From positions 2,294,001 to 2,358,000 of the forward strand of contig NZ_CP082275.1 in NCBI RefSeq assembly GCF_023746615.1: 64,000 bases of DNA. The letters run 5' to 3'. Both the position numbers and the translations under genes were made by a program. Positions 43,477-52,391 of the stretch are shown here, piece after piece. Origin of the DNA: Grimontia kaedaensis. Its GTDB lineage: Bacteria; Pseudomonadota; Gammaproteobacteria; Enterobacterales; Vibrionaceae. Positions within the stretch are counted from its first letter, which is position 1, and every line of letters starts with the position of its first letter. Below the pieces are notes generated by a model that saw only the letters and a program-made list of their open reading frames with translations, searched no databases and was not told the DNA's origin.

Positions 43477-44001
43477 ATGCAAAACGCTATTCGATTGCGC
43501 GCCCTTGAGCAAACCGATCTTCGCTTTATCCACCAGCTAAACAACAACCGCTCTATCATGTCATATTGGTTCGAGGAGCCCTATGAGTCTTACTATGAGC
43601 TGGAAGATCTGTTCAGAAAGCACATTCACGACAGCACCGAGCGTCGTTTTATCGCAGAGAACGAACAGAAGCAGGCGGTGGGCCTTGTGGAGCTAGTCGA
43701 GATCAACTCGATTCACCGAAATGCTGAGTTCCAAATTATTATCGCGCCGGATTTCCAAGGTTGCGGCTATGCGAAAACACTTATCAATAAGGCGCTGAAC
43801 TACGCCTTTACGATTCTGAACCTGCACAAGGTTTACCTGAATGTGGCAGTGAACAACGAAAAGGCGATTCACTTGTACAATAAGTGTGGCTTCGTTGAGG
43901 AAGGCCATCTTGTGAAGGAGATCTTCGTGAACGGTGAGTACTGCGACATTAAGCGCATGTACATTCTTCAGGATGACTACTTGGCAAAGCGAAACGCTTA
44001 A
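43477..44001 (+). CDS. speG: Spermidine N1-acetyltransferase
   Basis: A 174-residue GNAT enzyme that acetylates spermidine/spermine to control polyamine levels; known relatives form dodecamers with an allosteric polyamine site. It is closely similar to the Vibrio protein throughout: SYWFEEPYESYYELEDL near the polyamine site, FQIIIAPDFQGCGYAKTLI (acetyl-CoA loop, with Q-x-x-G-x-G/A) and LYNKCGFVEEGHLVKE. The ATG at 43477 follows GAGAAA. It is a single gene between terminators. Confidence 0.95.
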   Translation: MQNAIRLRALEQTDLRFIHQLNNNRSIMSYWFEEPYESYYELEDLFRKHIHDSTERRFIAENEQKQAVGLVELVEINSIHRNAEFQIIIAPDFQGCGYAKTLINKALNYAFTILNLHKVYLNVAVNNEKAIHLYNKCGFVEEGHLVKEIFVNGEYCDIKRMYILQDDYLAKRNA

Positions 44002-44020
44002 CCGCAGATTGCTAGAGAAC

Positions 44021-44052
44021 AAAAAACGAGGGCATTTGCCCTCGTTTTGTTT
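44021..44052. terminator. Bidirectional terminator between speG and the BMP-type ABC operon
   Basis: AAAACGAGGGCA and TGCCCTCGTTTT with a 2-base loop, flanked by A and T runs. Confidence 0.9.
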
Positions 44053-44069
44053 TGTGCTGATTTAAGCCA

Positions 44070-45044
44070 TTAACGTTCTTTTTCGTAAGGTCGCCCAATT
44101 GCTTTCGGCGCAACGGCTTTACCGATAAAGCCAGCCAGCAGTACCACAGTCAGCACGTAAGGTAACGCAGAGAACAGCTGGGTTGGCAACACGCCAATCA
44201 GCGGAATCGACACACCCTGCATGCGTGTTTCCAAGGCCGAGAGGAAGCCGAACAGCAAACAAGCCAACAGCGCATTGCGTGGCTGCCATTTACCGAAGAT
44301 AACCGCTGCCAGCGCAATATAGCCCTGACCTGCTGTCATCTCCTTACCAAACGCCGCATTCTGTGCAGTGGAAAGGTACGCACCCGCCAAGCCACACAGT
44401 AATCCAGCTATCAGCACCGCCCGGTAACGCAACCAAACGACTGAAATACCTGCCGTATCAATCGCATTCGGCTCTTCACCTACCGCACGCAGACGTAAAC
44501 CGAAGCGTGTTCTGAACAACACCCACCAAGTGATGATCACTGCTATAAAGGCCAGATACACCAGAATGTTGTGACCGGAAATGACATCGCGATAAAGCGG
44601 ACCAATCACAGGGATGGTATCGCCTAGCCATTCGGCACCCGGCAGTTCAGCCGGGAGGAAGCGCTGATCGTTGTGCAGCGTTGGCGTTTGACCACCACGC
44701 TGAAACCAAGCATGGCCGAGGGTAATCGTCATTCCTGAGGCGAAGAAGTTCACCGCTAGGCCAGAAATAATCTGATCGCCTTTTTGAGTGATGGACGCAT
44801 AGCCATGAACCAACGCCAACATCATTGAGCCAGCAATCGCGGCCAGCAGGCCAAGCCAAGGGTTACCCGTCACGTAGGAAACCGCAGCCGCAGCAAACGC
44901 AGCAAACAGCATTTTACCCTCAAGACCGATATCGACCACGCCAGCACGCTCAGAGAAAATCCCCGCCATCGCTGCGAAAATCAATGGAACAGCAAGGCGC
45001 AGTGTGGAGTCGGCAGATGAGAGGATCCAGTTAAACCATTCCAT
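44070..45044 (-). CDS. BMP-type nucleoside ABC transporter permease 2
   Basis: A 324-residue inner-membrane permease with about nine hydrophobic segments. It has the BPD_transp_2 features GIFSERAGVVDIGLEGKML near the N-terminus and LRAVGEEPNAIDTAGISV, the conserved loop contacting the ATPase. It corresponds to NupQ/YufQ-type subunits of nucleoside importers. It is the last gene of a four-gene operon, one base after the preceding permease. Confidence 0.9.
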   Translation of the reverse strand: MEWFNWILSSADSTLRLAVPLIFAAMAGIFSERAGVVDIGLEGKMLFAAFAAAAVSYVTGNPWLGLLAAIAGSMMLALVHGYASITQKGDQIISGLAVNFFASGMTITLGHAWFQRGGQTPTLHNDQRFLPAELPGAEWLGDTIPVIGPLYRDVISGHNILVYLAFIAVIITWWVLFRTRFGLRLRAVGEEPNAIDTAGISVVWLRYRAVLIAGLLCGLAGAYLSTAQNAAFGKEMTAGQGYIALAAVIFGKWQPRNALLACLLFGFLSALETRMQGVSIPLIGVLPTQLFSALPYVLTVVLLAGFIGKAVAPKAIGRPYEKER

Positions 45045-45045
45045 G

Positions 45046-46164
45046 TTACGCCCCCTCTACTTGCGTGTTGCGGCGCATAAAGAAGCCTTCGACCGGCTTG
45101 CGGATTAATCTGTCGAGCGCTCCCGTAAAGAAGATCACCAGACCTTGAATCACCATAATCAGTTCTGGGTTTAGGCTTGGCATTTCAAACTGCAGCTCTG
45201 TACCACCTTGATAAAGCGCACCGAACAGCAACGCAGCAACCACAATCCCGAATGGGTGGTTACGCCCCATCAGTGCCACGGCGATACCGATGAAACCGAA
45301 GCCACCGGTGAAGTTCAAGATCAGGCGGTTTTGCGCGCCATAGACTTCGTTCACCGCCATCAAACCTGCCAGTGCGCCAGAAATGGTCATCGCGATAATG
45401 ATGATTTTTTTGGCATCAATACCTGCATACTCTGCCGCCGTCGCGTTCTGCCCTACGACGCGAATCGCGTAGCCAAGGCGGGTTCTGAACATCAGTACCC
45501 ACACCAGATATGCCACAAGCAGTGCAATTAGAATGGAAGGGTTCAGCAGAGAGAATGGCAGTTCGAGACCATAGCTTGCGCCGAGTTCATAAAGTTTCGG
45601 GAACACGGCTTCGGGGTTGAAGTAACGCGAATCGGTCGAGTTACCACCATATTTGGCGATGTGTTCAACCAACGCGTAACCCATCACGGAAAACGCAATA
45701 AAGTTGAACATGATGGTGGTCACCACAATGTGCGAACCACGTTTTGCCTGCAAGTAACCCGGCACTGCGCCCCAAAGCGCACCGAAAGCCGCCGCAACCA
45801 AAATAGCCAATGGCGCCATAAGCCACATGTTGAGCACACCATCAAGCAGCAGCATCAAAATGCCGATGCCTAAACCTGCGATGTAGGCCTGCCCTTCACC
45901 GCCGATATTGAACAAACCTGCGTGGAAAGCGACAGCTACGGCAAGCCCTGTAAAGACGAAGTTTGTTGCGTAATACAGGGTGTTATTCAGTCCGCCAAAT
46001 TCCAGATTAGTCGCACCCTGAATCATCACGCTGAATGCTGCGGTTGGGCTTTCCCCCACTAGCAATACCACCAAGCTTGAAATTACCAGAGCGACAGAAA
46101 GCTGAATAAAAGGAACCAGAAAGGTTTTCACCCACATTGGGGCGCTTTGTTGAGGTACATTCAT
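45046..46164 (-). CDS. BMP-type nucleoside ABC transporter permease 1
   Basis: A 372-residue permease with the BPD_transp_2 fold: FVFTGLAVAVAFHAGLFNIGGEGQAYIAG and the loop IRVVGQNATAAEYAGIDAKK. It corresponds to NupP/YufP. Its start overlaps the ATPase stop by 4 bases (ATGA), indicating translational coupling. It should pair with permease 2 in the membrane. Confidence 0.9.
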   Translation of the reverse strand: MNVPQQSAPMWVKTFLVPFIQLSVALVISSLVVLLVGESPTAAFSVMIQGATNLEFGGLNNTLYYATNFVFTGLAVAVAFHAGLFNIGGEGQAYIAGLGIGILMLLLDGVLNMWLMAPLAILVAAAFGALWGAVPGYLQAKRGSHIVVTTIMFNFIAFSVMGYALVEHIAKYGGNSTDSRYFNPEAVFPKLYELGASYGLELPFSLLNPSILIALLVAYLVWVLMFRTRLGYAIRVVGQNATAAEYAGIDAKKIIIIAMTISGALAGLMAVNEVYGAQNRLILNFTGGFGFIGIAVALMGRNHPFGIVVAALLFGALYQGGTELQFEMPSLNPELIMVIQGLVIFFTGALDRLIRKPVEGFFMRRNTQVEGA

Positions 46165-47705
46165 GCTGCGCCCTCCTCTTCTGCGGCGTTCGCCATCAAG
46201 ATACCGAGTTGACGCTCGTCCATGTCTTTGGCAATCACATCACCGGTGATTTCGCCATCTACCAATACGATGATGCGGTCGGACAGCGACATGATTTCTT
46301 CAAGCTCTGTCGAGACCAGTAGAATCGCGGCACCAGCATCTCGGGCGGCAATCAGGTTGCGGTGGATAAATTCAATGGCACCGATATCCACACCACGGGT
46401 TGGTTGACCAACCAGAAGCACTTCTGGCTCGCGCAACATTTCACGGGCAATGATGAGCTTTTGTTGGTTACCACCGGAAAAGTTAGCGGATTTCAGTTGT
46501 GGATCAGCAGGACGCACATCGTACTGCTCCATCATGTCTTTGGTCGCTTTTTCAATCGCCACCGGGTCGAGCAAGCCTTTGCCGTAAGCAATGTCATGCT
46601 GGAAGCCGAGAATGGCGCTTTCTGAGGCTGGCATCGCTTTTACCAAGCCTTGTTTGATACGGTCTTCCGGAATATGGCCGACACTCAAACGTCGCATTAA
46701 GCCTGCATCACGACTGTCTTTATTACCGAACTTCTGGCTGCCTTTGGAGGTATTTAGGGTAAAGTCCCCTTCCTGCGGAACCGTGACACCTGAAAGCACA
46801 GAAAGCAGTTCGGACTGGCCATTGCCTGAAACACCTGCAACACCCAGAATTTCACCGGCTTTAAGGCTGAAATTCAGATTCTTTAAGCGCTTAACACCAC
46901 GGCTATCGAACCAGGAAACGTTATTCACGCTAAGGCGCTCTTCGCCCGGCGTTGCTTCCGTTTTGTCGACGCGCAGTAGCACCTTGCGCCCCACCATCAA
47001 TTCCGCCAGCTCATCAACATTGGTTTCTGCTGTTTGTCGATGTGCGACCATGGCACCCTGGCGCATGACAGATACAGAATCGGTGATCGCCATGATCTCT
47101 TTCAGCTTGTGGGTGATCAGGATGATGGTCACACCCTGTGATTTCAGGGTGTTGAGGATCTCGAAGAACTGTTCAATTTCCTGCGGCGTCAAAACGCCTG
47201 TTGGTTCATCCAGAATCAGAATGCGTGCGCCACGATACAAGGCTTTTAGGATTTCCACGCGCTGCTGAATACCAACGGGAAGCTCACCGACAATCGCATT
47301 GGAATCAACGGTCAATCCGTATTCTTCTTCAATTTTCTCCAATGCGCCGCCGACATTTTTTGAGGCCACGTCCAACAGGCTGTGTCCTTCTGCGCCGAGC
47401 ATGATGTTTTCGAGAACAGAGAAGGTTTCCACCAACATGAAGTGCTGGTGAACCATGCCGATGCCATGGGATATGGCATCCTGAGAATCTTTGATATTTA
47501 CGGTTTCCCCATCGACTTCGATGGTGCCTGAATCAGCTTGGTAAAAACCGTAGAGAATCGACATCAGGGTCGATTTACCTGCACCGTTTTCCCCGACAAT
47601 ACCGTGGATGGTTCCCGGCATCACCGTGAGGTCGATGTCTTTATTTGCATGAACTGCGCCGAATCGCTTGTTGATTCCTCGCAGTTGAATGGCGGGTTGT
47701 GTCAT
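46161..47705 (-). CDS. BMP-type nucleoside ABC transporter ATPase (tandem domains)
   Basis: A 514-residue protein with two ATPase domains, as in NupO/YufO and sugar RbsA-type ATPases. The N-terminal domain has Walker A GENGAGKST, signature LPVGIQQRVEIL and Walker B ILILDEPTGVLTPQE. The C-terminal domain has a divergent Walker A (GVSGNGQSE) and signature FSGGNQQKLIIARE. The divergence in the second site suggests only one fully active ATP site, which is normal in this family. Confidence 0.92.
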   Translation of the reverse strand: MTQPAIQLRGINKRFGAVHANKDIDLTVMPGTIHGIVGENGAGKSTLMSILYGFYQADSGTIEVDGETVNIKDSQDAISHGIGMVHQHFMLVETFSVLENIMLGAEGHSLLDVASKNVGGALEKIEEEYGLTVDSNAIVGELPVGIQQRVEILKALYRGARILILDEPTGVLTPQEIEQFFEILNTLKSQGVTIILITHKLKEIMAITDSVSVMRQGAMVAHRQTAETNVDELAELMVGRKVLLRVDKTEATPGEERLSVNNVSWFDSRGVKRLKNLNFSLKAGEILGVAGVSGNGQSELLSVLSGVTVPQEGDFTLNTSKGSQKFGNKDSRDAGLMRRLSVGHIPEDRIKQGLVKAMPASESAILGFQHDIAYGKGLLDPVAIEKATKDMMEQYDVRPADPQLKSANFSGGNQQKLIIAREMLREPEVLLVGQPTRGVDIGAIEFIHRNLIAARDAGAAILLVSTELEEIMSLSDRIIVLVDGEITGDVIAKDMDERQLGILMANAAEEEGAA

Positions 47706-47803
47706 GCCTGCTCCTTGGCATCAATTTAAGAACGACGTAAGCGATTATTCTTGTGAGAGCAATACGTTAAGTAACAAGGCAAATCGCTATCTTTTGATGC
47801 AAT

Positions 47804-47838
47804 TCGCCCCCAGATGGCGCAAGCCAGACTGGGGGCGA
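47804..47838 (-). promoter_or_regulatory. Strong hairpin between the BMP binding-protein and ATPase genes
   Basis: TCGCCCCCAG and CTGGGGGCGA form a 10-bp stem enclosing TGGC-GCAA-GCCA (plus-strand reading), 12 bases after the binding-protein stop on the minus strand. There is no T tract. It is probably an mRNA-stabilising or attenuating element that favours binding-protein synthesis. Confidence 0.6.
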
Positions 47839-47849
47839 GACAAACGAAA

Positions 47850-48848
47850 TTAGTATTCGCAAGAATCGGTGCTGAAGTAATCGTGAACCACGATCTTACC
47901 TGCGATGATGTCATCACGGATTTGCTTCACACGCGCTTCCATTTCTGGGGTCACGAGGTCACGGTTGTACTCGTCCAGTGCCCAGTCAACGCCGCCTTCT
48001 TTAAGACCCAACGCCTGCAGACCTGGGGTGAATTCGCCGTTTTTAGCATCATTGAATGCGTCTTGTACCGCAACGTCTACACGCTTAACCATAGAAGTCA
48101 GCATCACGCCTGGGTGCAGGTAGTTTTGGTTTGAATCAACGCCAATTGCGTATTTCTCGCCGTCAACGGCTGCTTGGTAAACACCTACACCGGTACCACC
48201 CGCTGCTGCATATACCACGTCTACGCCTTTATCGAACTGAGATTTCGCCAGCTCAGCACCTTTAGTTGGGTTGTTCCATGCTGCAGGGGTAGAACCTGTC
48301 ATGTTCTGAATAACGTCCGCGCCTTCTGCTTCAAACTTCGCGCCTTGCTCATAGCCACACGCAAACTTACGGATCAGAGGAATGTCCATACCGCCGACGA
48401 AACCGACTTTGTCACTCTCACTCTTCATGACTGCCAGCGCACCTACCAGGAATGAGCCTTCGTGCTCTTTAAACACCACAGAGCGTACGTTTGGTAGATC
48501 GACCACTGCATCGATGATAACGAATTCCGTTTTAGGGAATTGCTTCGCCACTTTCTCTACGATAGGTGCTTGTTGGAAACCTACTGCAACGATTGGGCTA
48601 AAACCACGCTGAGCCATACGCAGCATTGCTTGCTCACGCTGTGCTTCATTGGTGATTTCAAACTCACCGTAGCTGATGCCTGTTTCTGTCTTAAACGCTT
48701 CTGCGCCAGTGTAAGCCGCTTGGTTGAATGATTTGTCGAACTTACCACCCATATCGAAAATGACAGAAGGCTTGAACTGAGCTGCTGACGCCGATGCAGA
48801 CATAAGACCCAGGGTAACTGCTGCAGCCAGTGAGGTGATCGTTTTCAT
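47850..48848 (-). CDS. BMP/PnrA-family substrate-binding protein (nucleoside uptake)
   Basis: A 332-residue exported binding protein with a signal peptide (MKTITSLAAAVTLGLMSASASA). BMP (Med/PnrA) family features include SVIFDMGGKFDKSFNQAAY, VKVGFVGGMDIPLIRKFACGY-like spacing and YAIGVDSNQNYLHPG. PnrA-type relatives bind purine nucleosides. There is no lipobox, so it is a soluble periplasmic protein. It is the first gene of the operon, separated from the ATPase by 144 bases containing a hairpin. Confidence 0.92.
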   Translation of the reverse strand: MKTITSLAAAVTLGLMSASASAAQFKPSVIFDMGGKFDKSFNQAAYTGAEAFKTETGISYGEFEITNEAQREQAMLRMAQRGFSPIVAVGFQQAPIVEKVAKQFPKTEFVIIDAVVDLPNVRSVVFKEHEGSFLVGALAVMKSESDKVGFVGGMDIPLIRKFACGYEQGAKFEAEGADVIQNMTGSTPAAWNNPTKGAELAKSQFDKGVDVVYAAAGGTGVGVYQAAVDGEKYAIGVDSNQNYLHPGVMLTSMVKRVDVAVQDAFNDAKNGEFTPGLQALGLKEGGVDWALDEYNRDLVTPEMEARVKQIRDDIIAGKIVVHDYFSTDSCEY

Positions 48849-49068
48849 CCTTGATACTCCATCTATTGAGGAAATCCGTTATTTGAGAAATTTATACGCT
48901 AGCCACATGAAGACTCAGAGCTTCATATGATTCGGATATATGTATTCATAGGACAAATTAACATTTCATCCACAAAGTACGGACAAATATCGTTCCGCTT
49001 GCGATGAAATCTTGAACACATTCACACCCAGCCTTATTTTCTGTGCTCATCTTCTCGTTTTCACGAGT

Positions 49069-50178
49069 TTACTCCTGTGAAGCTCCCTGCAATATCACAT
49101 CCACCCATACAAGACGGTGGTCCGAAGATCGACCTGATACCGGCTTACCGCTCTCGTTATAGATGAATGACGCTAATGCATCGTTCACTTTTGGCCAGAA
49201 AACCCCCGAATCGACAGGTTTAAGATGATGTGACGGCAGCACATAATCCAGTCTCAGCCCACGGTTGTGGGTCGCACGGCTTTTGCCTCTCATCCGTGAA
49301 TCAGAGATACACGCAGAAGCACCTGCGCCCTGGGGTTGAACGTCATGAAGGATAGGGTCAGACAGCAAGGTACGGATTTGGGCTCTGTCTCCGTCACCGT
49401 TGGCGGGGTCCGCATTGAGATCTCCCATGATCACAAAGGCGTCACGGCTATCCAGCCCACCGCCCTTTCCTTTGTCGTCTACGAGAAACGCAGCGTTGGT
49501 GACGATGTCATGCAGCAACCTGAGCTCATCTGCATTTCTTCTGAGATTTCGCCTCTCCGGCCCATCAAAAACCGGTGGTGTTGGGTGACACGCCACTAAA
49601 TGAATAAGCTGGTCGCCAACGAGCACAGGCAGCGCAATGTGGTTCTTGGATGATAGGCGGATAGATTGCAGCCCTTTCGCCTGAAAGTAGGATTCAGGAA
49701 TGCGGCTACCGGGGAAACCCTGCCAAAGAAGAGTCTGCCAACTGCGACTGTTTTCGATATCAAGCGGGTATTTACTGAGGATGACGAACCCGTACTGGCC
49801 ATGATGTCTCGCAAATCCATGCGCTCTTTCTGGTGACAGGGAGACATCATCTCCCTCAACGACAGGTAATCCCGTATTTGTCGCAGGAAGGTAGGTGTGA
49901 GGGAAATGAATAGCGGACTGACCGTATTGTGATTTTTCCAGATATTCCTTTTGGAAAAACGCCAGCATGCCATCATCACCGCCATGTCCCACATGGTCGA
50001 ACTCGCAGAGCAATAAAACATCTGGTTGAGTATTTTGGATGATGGCCGCTATGTTAGCGAAACGGCGAGATGTATCCCCTTTCAGTTGACTGAAGACTTC
50101 GCCGGATTTATCTGCAGACATAGCGACATTAAACGTCGCAAACCTCAGCGCTTTTTGCTCAGATATGTGCTCAGACAT
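49069..50178 (-). CDS. Endonuclease/exonuclease/phosphatase (EEP) family protein
   Basis: A 369-residue protein of the DNase I-like fold. The EEP landmarks are ATFNVAM near residue 15, LLLCEFDHVGHGG carrying the metal Glu, VACHPTPP, VIMGDLNADPANGDG (active-site Asp/Asn) and the C-terminal SDHRLVWVDV with the catalytic His. No signal peptide is visible, unlike many secreted EEP nucleases. The substrate (nucleic acid or phosphoester) cannot be decided. About 220 bases of featureless intergenic sequence separate it from the BMP operon start. Confidence 0.85.
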   Translation of the reverse strand: MSEHISEQKALRFATFNVAMSADKSGEVFSQLKGDTSRRFANIAAIIQNTQPDVLLLCEFDHVGHGGDDGMLAFFQKEYLEKSQYGQSAIHFPHTYLPATNTGLPVVEGDDVSLSPERAHGFARHHGQYGFVILSKYPLDIENSRSWQTLLWQGFPGSRIPESYFQAKGLQSIRLSSKNHIALPVLVGDQLIHLVACHPTPPVFDGPERRNLRRNADELRLLHDIVTNAAFLVDDKGKGGGLDSRDAFVIMGDLNADPANGDGDRAQIRTLLSDPILHDVQPQGAGASACISDSRMRGKSRATHNRGLRLDYVLPSHHLKPVDSGVFWPKVNDALASFIYNESGKPVSGRSSDHRLVWVDVILQGASQE

Positions 50179-50230
50179 GATGATACTACTCGCTCGTTTT
50201 CAGTCAGCAAATGGTAACCCTCCAAGCCCC

Positions 50231-50731
50231 CTAAGAACAGCGTTCCTGACTAAGAACCATCGACAAAGCTTCGCGGATATACTTGGCATCAGCCTCTGCT
50301 CGATGTGGTGCTGGCCCCAGTGATTCCAGCGCCGTGAGAAAATCTTCCCGATTAATTCCATCATGGTTTAGCAGCCAATGGCCCACTTCTGTAAGCGTAA
50401 AGGTTGGTCGCATGTGCGCGGCTCTATAAAGTCGACCCAGCCAGAACAAATCCCACTGGCTGTCGCATAACACGTCGTCGTAATAACAAAGTGCACTGTT
50501 AAGGTGTGTGCAAACGTCTACGACGGAGAGCCCTTCTGTCTTTAGCGAGAAACGGCTCAAACCGTGTATTTCAGTCTCGGCAAACTCATCCCAGTATTGC
50601 CAGTTTTCGGGGGAGGAATCTGGGTTGATCAGCAAGCTGACGCTGTTGCCATCGGGCAAGCTATAGCCAACTTCAATGGGATATGAAGCTTCCGTGAGGC
50701 CAGACGCTTCAAAATCGAGGGTAACCCACAT
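50231..50731 (-). CDS. DEDDh-type 3'-5' exonuclease (DnaQ/RNase T-like)
   Basis: A 166-residue single-domain exonuclease. The Exo I motif is TLDFEASGL (Asp and Glu), Exo II is around CDSQWDLFWLGRLY with the third acidic residue, and Exo III is HRAEADAKYI with the general-base His and final Asp. No other domain is present, so it probably acts on short DNA or RNA. The ATG at 50731 has GGAG seven bases upstream. The ATG at 50761 in frame has none. Confidence 0.8.
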   Translation of the reverse strand: MWVTLDFEASGLTEASYPIEVGYSLPDGNSVSLLINPDSSPENWQYWDEFAETEIHGLSRFSLKTEGLSVVDVCTHLNSALCYYDDVLCDSQWDLFWLGRLYRAAHMRPTFTLTEVGHWLLNHDGINREDFLTALESLGPAPHRAEADAKYIREALSMVLSQERCS

Positions 50732-51119
50732 ATTATCGCTCCATGATAATGTTGTGTTCATAATGGTTGGCGAGAATACCTGTCTTACGCGGGCCGAATG
50801 CTACGGGCGCATCCAATTTGCCCTGCAATATCATCCCAGTAACGCATAATTTGTATTCAGCTGTGATTGTATACCTCAGACCAAAAACCTGCGGGATTTC
50901 TGGCCAAAGTAGAGAGGTTTATCCCATCGCTCTGTGAATAAATCGGTTTCGGCTGGGATTTCTCAGAGACTGTGCTACCACCCATATGCAACAGTGAACG
51001 ATTAACATACGAACCTAAATGTAGTGCGTTTCATTTTTTCTGCACGAAAAAACATTAACAGTATGGCATATTCATTAGCGATTTATCACTTTTTAGAAAA
51101 TTAGCCACTGGCGATATAG
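50732..51119. other. Intergenic region between the exonuclease and mobB genes
   Basis: About 390 bases between divergent genes. It must contain both promoters. No hairpin, repeat or operator is recognised. Confidence 0.4.
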
Positions 51120-51701
51120 ATGACATCCCAATCAAACATTCTGACACCCGTACTTGGCTTTGCTGGATTTAGCGGCTCAGGCAAAACCACCTTGCTAGAA
51201 GCCGTTATCCCTCACTTGAAAGCATCTGGCTTACGGGTTGGACTTTTGAAACACAGCCATCACAACATCGAACCAGATAAACCCACCAAAGACAGCTACC
51301 GACTCCGCTATGCGGGCAGTGATCAGCTTTTATTAGCAACATCTAAACGTCATATGTTGTTTTTCGAGTATCACGACGAGAAAGAACGCGAGCCTGAACT
51401 GAGAGAATGTTTGACTCAGCTCGATCATTCGCGGCTTGATATTGTTCTTGTTGAAGGTTTTCGCGATGAAACCCTGCCAAAAATCGAAATCCTCAGACCA
51501 AGTTACGGAAAGCCGACTTTATTTACGAACGATAATCATATTATTGCCGTCGCTTATGACCAGAAACCTGATGCTTTTGATGCGTTCAAGCTGCCAAGTC
51601 TCGATCTGAACCAACCTTCAGACATTGCTGAATTCATAAAACACTGGCTGATAAATGCGCCCGAAAGTGAGAAATTTCTCGCTTATGATTCTGAGCTGTA
51701 A
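51120..51701 (+). CDS. mobB: Molybdopterin-guanine dinucleotide biosynthesis adaptor MobB
   Basis: A 193-residue GTP-binding protein with P-loop GFSGSGKTTL near residues 16-25, followed by GLRVGLLKHSHH, DSYRLRYAGSDQLLLAT and DIVLVEGFRDETLPKIEILR, all typical of MobB. It assists MobA in adding GMP to molybdopterin and handing the cofactor to enzymes. MobA is not in this window. The ribosome-binding site is weak. The C-terminus is ~20 residues longer than in E. coli. Confidence 0.93.
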   Translation: MTSQSNILTPVLGFAGFSGSGKTTLLEAVIPHLKASGLRVGLLKHSHHNIEPDKPTKDSYRLRYAGSDQLLLATSKRHMLFFEYHDEKEREPELRECLTQLDHSRLDIVLVEGFRDETLPKIEILRPSYGKPTLFTNDNHIIAVAYDQKPDAFDAFKLPSLDLNQPSDIAEFIKHWLINAPESEKFLAYDSEL

Positions 51702-51925
51702 AAACACCCATTTTGCCTAACATATTGACGTGAATATGCGCATTTGCGGTGCCACAATCAAATCGTGTCGGGACTCTTGGCGTCATCTGTATATTATTAC
51801 ATCAGCCAATTTGATGCATATAAGGCGAATTGACGATCTATGTCGGCCTTTTCCCATTTTTGTGTCGCCCGTTTCGGTTAAAAACTTCAAAATGGGTCTT
51901 TCTAAAAATGCATAAGAAGTTAGAT

Positions 51926-52381
51926 ATGAAGTCAACTACCCGCACCGTCAGTCCTTGTAAACAAGTCGCGCTGGTTGCCCACGACCACTGCAAATCAGAT
52001 TTGCTGCGTTGGGTGAAAGAACACAGAGACGCCCTTGCTCACCACCAGCTTTTCGCCACAGGAACTACCGGTAACATTCTGAGCCGAGAAACTGGCCTAT
52101 CCATCACTTCTTTAATGAGTGGTCCAATGGGTGGTGATCAACAGCTGGGCGCAATGATTTGTGAGAAGAAAATCGACGTGCTTGTCTTCTTCTGGGATCC
52201 GCTCAGCGCCGTACCACATGACCCGGATGTCAAAGCGCTGCTCCGCATCGCTGCAGTGTGGAACATTCCGGTGGCTATTAACCGTGCATCAGCTAACTAC
52301 CTCATCACTTCACCAATGATGACGCACGAAACTAATATCGAAGTGCCAGATTACGACAAATATCTATCAGAAAGGCTTTAA
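51926..52381 (+). CDS. mgsA: Methylglyoxal synthase
   Basis: A 151-residue enzyme that converts dihydroxyacetone phosphate to methylglyoxal, a glycolytic bypass under sugar-phosphate stress. Conserved elements are VALVAHDHCKSDLLRWV, FATGTTGNILS, MSGPMGGDQQLGAMI with the catalytic Asp, FFWDPLSAVPHDPDVKALLR and IPVAINRASANYLI. The ATG at 51926 gives the family N-terminus; ATGs at 51908 and 51830 are in frame but less well placed. It is 10 bases before fabV and may be co-transcribed. Confidence 0.95.
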   Translation: MKSTTRTVSPCKQVALVAHDHCKSDLLRWVKEHRDALAHHQLFATGTTGNILSRETGLSITSLMSGPMGGDQQLGAMICEKKIDVLVFFWDPLSAVPHDPDVKALLRIAAVWNIPVAINRASANYLITSPMMTHETNIEVPDYDKYLSERL

Positions 52382-52391
52382 TCTTTAACTC

